From Paracoccus sp. TOH (GTDB lineage: Bacteria > Pseudomonadota > Alphaproteobacteria > Rhodobacterales > Rhodobacteraceae), in the NCBI RefSeq assembly GCF_030388245.1, contig NZ_CP098361.1, forward strand, positions 248,001 through 312,000: DNA of 64,000 nucleotides, read 5' to 3'. The notes beneath the pieces are model-generated. The model ran no database searches. It was not told the origin of the DNA and saw only the letters and a program-made list of their open reading frames with translations. Below are positions 59,220-64,000 of this stretch, one piece after another. Position 1 is the stretch's first letter. The number at the start of each line of letters is the position of its first letter. The position numbers and the translations under genes were made by a program.

Positions 59220-59894
59220 TCACTCTGCCCAATGCACGGTGATGTCGCCCAGGAAGGCCCGGATCGGCGCCTCGGTCGGGTCGAGACCCTGCGCACGCTC
59301 GAAGGCCTCGCGCTTGTCGGCGCCGGCGATCAGCAGATGGGTGTTGATGGCGCCGCCGAGCGCCGAGGCGGTCAGGGTGATCCGCGGCTCGTCCTTCAGG
59401 CTGTTGATGGCCATGACGCTGGGCGCATCGGGGGCCAGCGCCAGCACCGTTTCGGAGGCCGAGGGGAACAGGCTTGCCGTATGCATGTCGGTGCCCATGC
59501 CCAGAAGCAGCACGGTCAGCGGCAGATGCGGGGCGATGGCCTCGGTCAGCGCCGGCACCGCGGCCTCGGGGCGCGCGTCGCCGGTATAGAGGTCGATGTA
59601 ATGCGCCGCCGCCGCCTTGTCCTTGAGCAGGTGGCGGCGCAAAAGCCGGCCGTTCGAGCGCAGGTGCTCTCCATCCACCCAGCGCTCGTCGTTGAGCAGC
59701 ACGGTGACGCGCGCCCAGTCCACCTCGCTGCCCGAGAGGTAGTCGTAAAGCGGCGCCGGCGTGGTGCCGCCCGGCACGCAGAGACTGGCGGCGTCGTTCA
59801 CCCGCAGATGCTGCGAAAGCTGCCCGGCCAGCCGGTCCGCCAGCGACAGGAACAGCATCTCGCGATCGGCATATTCGATGAATTCCACGCTCAT
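59220..59894 (-). CDS. pgl: 6-phosphogluconolactonase
   Basis: A 224-residue enzyme of the DevB/NagB-like type. It has [42 protein letters not shown] (catalytic region), [19 protein letters not shown] and [21 protein letters not shown]. It hydrolyses the lactone made by Zwf. The ATG at 59894 overlaps the zwf stop (ATGA), and the stop is one base from the pgi start. Confidence 0.95.
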   Translation of the reverse strand: MSVEFIEYADREMLFLSLADRLAGQLSQHLRVNDAASLCVPGGTTPAPLYDYLSGSEVDWARVTVLLNDERWVDGEHLRSNGRLLRRHLLKDKAAAAHYIDLYTGDARPEAAVPALTEAIAPHLPLTVLLLGMGTDMHTASLFPSASETVLALAPDAPSVMAINSLKDEPRITLTASALGGAINTHLLIAGADKREAFERAQGLDPTEAPIRAFLGDITVHWAE

Positions 59895-61342
59895 GAGCGG
59901 ATCTCCCTCCAGCGGCGGTTGTCGCGGTGCAGCAGGCGCAACGCTTCCTCGGGGCCGCTGGATCCCGGGTCGTAGGGTTCCGGCCGCTTCGAGCCGTTCT
60001 CCCATGCCGCGATGATCGGGTCGGTCCAGGCCCAGGCCGCCTCGACCTCGTCGCCGCGCATGAACAGGGTCTGGTTGCCGCGGATCACGTCCATGATCAG
60101 CCGTTCATAAGCGTCCGGCATGTCGGTGCCATCGGCCCCCAGCGCGTCGGCAAAGCTCATGTCCAGCGGCACCTGCACCAGCCGCATGCCGCCCGGCCCC
60201 GGTTCCTTAATCATCATGGTCAGGTTCATGCCTTCGTTCGGTTGCAGCTTGATGACGAGCTGGTTGGCCTTGTGGGTGCCGCTGTCGTCGAACAGCGAAT
60301 GCGGCGGCTCCTTGAAGGTGATGACGATCTCGCTGGTGCGGGCGCGCAGCCGCTTGCCGGTGCGCAGGTAGAAGGGCGTGCCGGTCCAGCGCCAGTTGGC
60401 GATATGCGCCTTGAGCGCGACGAAGCTTTCCGTGCGCGAGGCCGGGTTCTCGGCATCCTCCAGATAGCCGGGACCGTCGGGACCGGCCAGGTACTGGCCG
60501 CGCACGATGTCGCCGGCCGGCACCGGCTCGAGCGCCCGGATCACCTTGAGCTTCTCGTCGCGCACCGCATCCGAGTCGATGTGGTAGGGCGGCTCCATGG
60601 CGATCAGGCACAGAAGCTGCATCAGGTGGTTTTGCACCATGTCCCGCATGGCGCCGGAATGGTCGTAATATTCGCCGCGGCCGCCGACGCCGACCGTCTC
60701 GGCCACGGTGATCTGCACATGGTCCACATATTGCGCGTTCCACAGCGGCTCGAACAGGATATTGGCGAAACGCACCGCCATCAGGTTCTGGACGGTTTCC
60801 TTGCCCAGGTAATGGTCGATCCGGTAGATCTGCCGTTCCGCGAAATGCCGCGCCAGGGTGGCATTGAGCGCGCGCGCGGTTTCCAGATCGCGGCCGAAGG
60901 GTTTCTCGACCACGATGCGGCTGTCCCCGTCGGCGATGCCGTTCGCGGCCAGGCGCTCGGCGATGTCGCCAAACAGCGCCGGCGCGACCGAGAAGTAGAA
61001 GCCATGGGCGACGCCGGGCCTGGTGCGCGCCTTCAGCTCGGCCCAGCCTTCGGTGCCGCGGGCGTCGATGGCGACATAGCCCAGCATGTCGAGAAAGGCC
61101 GCGACCTGCGCCTCGTCCTCGTGCTTGCCGACGAATTCGCGGATCGCCTGGCGCATGTCGGCGCGAAACGCCGCGTCGTCCTGCCGGGTGCGGGCGGCGC
61201 CGATGATGCGGGCGCTGCCCGGCACCTGTCCCGCCACGAACCGCCGATAGAGGCCGGGCACGATCTTGCGCCGGGCCAGGTCGCCGGTGGCGCCAAAGAT
61301 CACCAGGTCGAAATCCTCAACCGGAATGATGCGTGAAACCAT
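59891..61342 (-). CDS. zwf: Glucose-6-phosphate 1-dehydrogenase
   Basis: A 483-residue enzyme that oxidises glucose-6-phosphate to the lactone and makes NAD(P)H. The Rossmann motif is VIFGATGDLARRKIVPGLY (about residue 12); the substrate site is RIDHYLGKETVQNLMAVRF (about 176). The ATG at 61342 has GAGGAGG upstream. It is the first gene of zwf-pgl-pgi. Its promoter holds an operator identical to that of edd, and transcription of the two units starts about 1.9 kb apart. Confidence 0.97.
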   Translation of the reverse strand: MVSRIIPVEDFDLVIFGATGDLARRKIVPGLYRRFVAGQVPGSARIIGAARTRQDDAAFRADMRQAIREFVGKHEDEAQVAAFLDMLGYVAIDARGTEGWAELKARTRPGVAHGFYFSVAPALFGDIAERLAANGIADGDSRIVVEKPFGRDLETARALNATLARHFAERQIYRIDHYLGKETVQNLMAVRFANILFEPLWNAQYVDHVQITVAETVGVGGRGEYYDHSGAMRDMVQNHLMQLLCLIAMEPPYHIDSDAVRDEKLKVIRALEPVPAGDIVRGQYLAGPDGPGYLEDAENPASRTESFVALKAHIANWRWTGTPFYLRTGKRLRARTSEIVITFKEPPHSLFDDSGTHKANQLVIKLQPNEGMNLTMMIKEPGPGGMRLVQVPLDMSFADALGADGTDMPDAYERLIMDVIRGNQTLFMRGDEVEAAWAWTDPIIAAWENGSKRPEPYDPGSSGPEEALRLLHRDNRRWREIRS

Positions 61343-61367
61343 CGCTGCCTCCTCATCGCTGATCTGT

Positions 61368-61396
61368 CGATTAGCGGATGTTAGCGGTAACATCAA
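61368..61396 (-). promoter_or_regulatory. zwf promoter with embedded operator
   Basis: On the minus strand TTGATG (61391-61396) and TAATCG (61368-61373) are 17 bases apart. The 14-bp site TGTTACCGCTAACA (61379-61392) lies across the -35 end and the spacer. The same 14 bases are in the edd promoter. A bound repressor would block RNA polymerase. Confidence 0.7.
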
Positions 61397-61419
61397 GTCC
61401 TGCAATCCGATCCTCATGG

Positions 61420-62013
61420 TCAGTCCTGTTCCCGACGGGGGGTTCCATGCGCGGCGGGCGGCAAAAAGGCCGGCGATTCCGGGGTTTCCAGCCGGGCGAT
61501 GGCCTTGGCAAGGCGCGGCAGCCGGGCGCGGCGCATCAACTCGTTGCGGCTCAAGGCGCCGCCGGCGGCGCGGGCCCGCGCCTCGGTCGCGGCGATGGCC
61601 GCGAGCACGGGTTCGGGTGCCTGCAGGTAAAGGTCGCGCAGGAATTCGTCGGGGTGGATCGCCCGCAGCCCGGCCGGGGCCAGCCTCCGCGCCGGAAAAT
61701 CGCGCAGATTCGCAGTGACGATGGCTTCGGCCCCCGCCGCCAGCGCGCATTCGACCACATGCCGGTCGGCCGGATCGGGCAGGTCGAAGCCAAGCACGCG
61801 CTGCCCCGGTTCGACCAGCGCTTGGGGAAAGCGCGATTCCAGCAGCGCGATCTCGACCCCGGCATCACTGCCCTGCCGGGTGGCGGCATGGCGCCATTCG
61901 TCCAGGATGCGGCGCGACCACAGCGGCTGAAACCGCCCCGCCGCCGCCGTGTCGATCAGGATTTCCCGCAACACGGTCGGGAACAGCACGCAGGCGTCCA
62001 GAACCGCCTTCAT
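61420..62013 (-). CDS. PIN-domain protein
   Basis: A 197-residue protein. The start MKAVLDACVLFPTVLREILID has the first acidic residue of the PIN fold. Further acids are in WSRRILDEWRHA, LPDPADRHVVECALAAGAEAIVTANLRDFP, and HPDEFLRDL. PIN domains are Mg-dependent ribonucleases, often VapC toxins, but this longer form with a C-terminal extension is usually found without an antitoxin, and none is seen here. Its start overlaps the end of the RlmI-like gene (ATGA). Confidence 0.8.
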   Translation of the reverse strand: MKAVLDACVLFPTVLREILIDTAAAGRFQPLWSRRILDEWRHAATRQGSDAGVEIALLESRFPQALVEPGQRVLGFDLPDPADRHVVECALAAGAEAIVTANLRDFPARRLAPAGLRAIHPDEFLRDLYLQAPEPVLAAIAATEARARAAGGALSRNELMRRARLPRLAKAIARLETPESPAFLPPAAHGTPRREQD

Positions 62014-63206
62014 CCGTCCAGCCGGAAGAACAGCGCCTTGAGATAGCCGGTCTCGGCCAGCTGCGGCAGCGTCGGATGGTCCGGCCCGGCCTGGCCGGTA
62101 TGCAGAAGCTGCATCCGCCGCCCGCCCCGGCCGATGCCGCGGGCGCTGGCATTGCGGAAGGCGGTCAGGTCGGCGGCATGGCTGCAGGAACACAGGCCCA
62201 GATAGCCGCCCGGCGCCACCAGCGGCGCCGCCAGCTTCGCCACCCGCTCATAGGCGCGCAAGCCCGCCTCCAGCGCCGGTTTCGAGGGCGCAAAGGCCGG
62301 CGGGTCGCAAATCACCAGGTCAAACTGCGCGCCCTCGGCGGCCAGCGCCTCCATCTGCTCGAAGGCGTCGCCCTGGCGGGTGGTCAGCCGCGACTCGGCG
62401 CCCATGGCGCGCGCACCGCCCCGCGCCAGGTCCAGCGCCGCGGCCGAGCCGTCGATGCAGATGGCCTGGGTCGCACCTGCCGCCAGCGCCGCCAGGCCGA
62501 AGCCGCCGACATGCGAGAACACGTCCAGCACCCGCTGGCCGCGCGCCAGCCGCTGCGCGAAGGCGTGGTTGGGACGCTGGTCATAGAACAACCCGGTCTT
62601 CTGCCCCTGCGTCAGATCGGCAAGGTAAATGGCGCCGTTCATCGGCACTTCGACAGGGCCGGAAACCGCGCCCGACAGCACCTCCATCCGCTCGGGCAGG
62701 CCCTCGAGCCCGCGCACCCGGCCCTGGCCGTTCAGGATCACCGTCGAGACCCCGATCATCTGGCGCAGCGCCGCGGCGATCTCCTCGACCATGCGCTCGG
62801 CCCAGGCGGCATTGGGCTGGAGCACCGCGGCATCGCCGAAACGGTCGATGATGGTGCCGGGCAGGCCGTCGGCCTCGGCATGGACCAGCCGGTAGAAGGG
62901 CGCATCGAACAGCCGTTCGCGCAGCGCCAACGCCCGCTGCAATCGCGCGGCGATCCAGTCGTGGCCGATCCGCGCCTGCGGGTCGGGATCCATCATCCGG
63001 GCGATGATCTTCGATTCGGGATTCACCGTGACCAGGCCCAGCGGCCGGCGCTCGGCATCCTCGAGCAGCGCGAAGCTGCCTGCCGGGATGGCGCGGGTGC
63101 GCCGGTCGGTGACCAGCTCGTCGGCAAAGACCCAGGGAAAGCCGTGGCGGATCGCCTGCGGCTTGGATTTCGGGCGCAGTCGGATGATGGGCAGATCGGC
63201 GGTCAT
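62010..63206 (-). CDS. RlmI-like class I rRNA (cytosine-C5) methyltransferase
   Basis: A 398-residue protein of COG1092. It has an N-terminal PUA domain (RLRPKSKPQAIRHGFPWVFADEL), a middle RlmI domain with FYRLVHAEADGLPGTIIDRF and KTGLFYDQRPNHAFA, and a C-terminal SAM domain with VLDVFSHVGGFGLAALAAGA and FDLVICDPPAFAPSK. The conserved cysteine is in YLGLCSCSHAAD. It probably methylates 23S rRNA; the exact position is not known. The ATG at 63206 is chosen over a TTG at 63221. It is divergent from edd, with the operator between. Confidence 0.88.
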   Translation of the reverse strand: MTADLPIIRLRPKSKPQAIRHGFPWVFADELVTDRRTRAIPAGSFALLEDAERRPLGLVTVNPESKIIARMMDPDPQARIGHDWIAARLQRALALRERLFDAPFYRLVHAEADGLPGTIIDRFGDAAVLQPNAAWAERMVEEIAAALRQMIGVSTVILNGQGRVRGLEGLPERMEVLSGAVSGPVEVPMNGAIYLADLTQGQKTGLFYDQRPNHAFAQRLARGQRVLDVFSHVGGFGLAALAAGATQAICIDGSAAALDLARGGARAMGAESRLTTRQGDAFEQMEALAAEGAQFDLVICDPPAFAPSKPALEAGLRAYERVAKLAAPLVAPGGYLGLCSCSHAADLTAFRNASARGIGRGGRRMQLLHTGQAGPDHPTLPQLAETGYLKALFFRLDG

Positions 63207-63270
63207 GGCGGCCTCGTGCAAAACGCGGCAGGATTGCCACGACAGACGCCGGCGGGCAAGAGCGGGCCGG

Positions 63271-63299
63271 TTGCAATGTTACCGCTAACAGGATACATT
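63271..63299 (+). promoter_or_regulatory. edd promoter with embedded operator
   Basis: TTGCAA (63271-63276) and TACATT (63294-63299) are exactly 17 bases apart. The 14-bp near-palindrome TGTTACCGCTAACA (63277-63290) fills the spacer. It is identical to the zwf site at 61379-61392 read on the other strand. Confidence 0.75.
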
Positions 63300-63321
63300 G
63301 GCGCCAAAGGAGAAGCGAGCC

Positions 63322-64000
63322 ATGACCCTGCACGCCACCATCGACCGGGTGACCGACCGCATCCGCGAACGTTCGATCCATAGCCGCAGCGCCTATCTGG
63401 CCAAGATCGCCCGCGCCGCCGAGGAAGGGCCGCGCCGCGCCCATCTGTCCTGCGGCAACCAGGCCCATGCCTATGCCGCCATGCCCGACAAGCAGGATCT
63501 TGCCACCACCCGCAAGCCCAATATCGGCATCGTCACCGCCTATAACGACATGCTCTCGGCCCATCAGCCCTATGAGCGTTACCCCGACCTGATCCGCCGG
63601 GCGGCCCATGCCGCCGGCGCCACGGCGCAGGTGGCGGGGGGCGTGCCGGCGATGTGCGACGGGGTGACGCAAGGCCGGCCGGGGATGGAGTTGTCGCTGT
63701 TTTCCCGCGACGTGATCGCGCTGGCCTCGGGCGTGGCGTTGTCCCATGACACCTTTGACGCCGCGCTGTATCTCGGCGTCTGCGACAAGATCGTGCCGGG
63801 GCTGATCATCGCCGCCGGCACCTTCGGCCATATCCCGGCGGTCTTTGTCCCGGCCGGGCCGATGCCCTCGGGCCTGCCCAACGACGAGAAATCCAAGGTC
63901 CGCCAGCAATTCGCCACCGGCGAGATCGACCGCGAGGCGCTGATGGCGGCCGAGATGGCCAGCTATCACGCGCCGGGCACCTGCACCTTCTACGGCACCG
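63322..64000 (+). CDS. edd: 6-phosphogluconate dehydratase, N-terminal part
   Basis: The first 226 codons are visible; the gene runs off the right edge. The start [18 protein letters not shown] is followed by [52 protein letters not shown] and [20 protein letters not shown]. The cysteines in LSCG, AMCDG and GVCDK correspond to iron-sulphur ligands or their neighbours in the IlvD/Edd family, and the [11 protein letters not shown] motif is specific to Edd. It dehydrates 6-phosphogluconate to KDPG, the key step of the Entner-Doudoroff pathway. AAGGAG lies upstream of the ATG. eda may follow outside the window. Confidence 0.96.
   Translation, partial: MTLHATIDRVTDRIRERSIHSRSAYLAKIARAAEEGPRRAHLSCGNQAHAYAAMPDKQDLATTRKPNIGIVTAYNDMLSAHQPYERYPDLIRRAAHAAGATAQVAGGVPAMCDGVTQGRPGMELSLFSRDVIALASGVALSHDTFDAALYLGVCDKIVPGLIIAAGTFGHIPAVFVPAGPMPSGLPNDEKSKVRQQFATGEIDREALMAAEMASYHAPGTCTFYGT

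Overview
The window is GC-rich chromosomal DNA that reads as a member of the Paracoccus/Rhodobacteraceae group (Alphaproteobacteria). The clearest marker is the pair at 37.6-40.0 kb: a cytochrome c550 gene (CKACH haem site, Ala-rich tail) directly upstream of an aa3 oxidase subunit I gene, the cycA-ctaDII arrangement known from Paracoccus denitrificans. Short-form HisG with HisZ, an SspB/ClpXP adaptor, DUF4169 beside fumC, UPF0314 and UPF0178 proteins and a zwf-pgl-pgi set next to edd fit the same group. Nothing here looks like a prophage, integron, CRISPR array or complete insertion sequence. Most of the window is core metabolism, with regulatory and repeat structure between genes.

Layout. 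0-7.6 kb: end of a quaternary-amine ABC transporter ATPase, a DUF1127 protein, an EamA transporter, a LysE/ArgO exporter with its divergent ArgP-like regulator, YebC, a fumC-DUF4169-ribbon-helix-helix set, a phospholipid methyltransferase and SspB. 7.8-8.0 kb: two identical tRNA-Asp genes. 8-18 kb: Ala-rich PRC-barrel protein, anmK/tyrS divergent pair, a lower-GC patch with a VOC protein, UPF0314 and UPF0178 proteins, a cytoplasmic/exported cyclophilin pair, pgk, class I aldolase and ftsY. 18-25 kb: hisS-hisZ-hisG and a small periplasmic protein, slyX, DUF4177 and gatB. 25-31 kb: a Kef-type antiporter co-transcribed with a 1071-residue membrane protein of unusual build, then a SIMPL protein. 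31-37 kb: O-acetylhomoserine sulfhydrylase, tRNA-Leu(GAG), metH and lipB. 37-43 kb: cycA, ctaDII, a DUF2244 protein and an RTX protein. 43-53 kb: a dimethylglycine-dehydrogenase-like protein, 2-hydroxyacid dehydrogenase, SH3 protein, methyltransferase, and the infC-dut-thiF-M3 peptidase-lipoprotein operon. 53-64 kb: Ala-rich protein-glycosyltransferase-dgt, a PQQ-type dehydrogenase, pgi-pgl-zwf, a PIN protein, an RlmI-like methyltransferase and the start of edd.

How the genes work together. zwf, pgl, pgi and edd form the Entner-Doudoroff entry. Both the zwf and the edd promoters carry the same 14-bp operator between the -35 and -10 boxes, so they look like one local regulon. metH and the sulfhydrylase are two ends of methionine synthesis. 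cycA and ctaDII are adjacent steps of the aerobic respiratory chain.

Points most worth a second look: (i) the shared zwf/edd operator; (ii) the 1071-residue protein that seems to join a PilM/GspL-like N-terminus, one membrane helix, a long disordered linker with repeated SARP motifs and a GspC/PilP-like C-terminus; (iii) six copies of an intergenic CAAATACCCC-type element with GC hairpins; (iv) infC, which appears to start at AUA; (v) a 21-bp-spaced TGTCGC direct repeat upstream of the dimethylglycine-dehydrogenase-like gene. Coordinates and reading frames come from reading the sequence; family names come from motif recognition without any database search.
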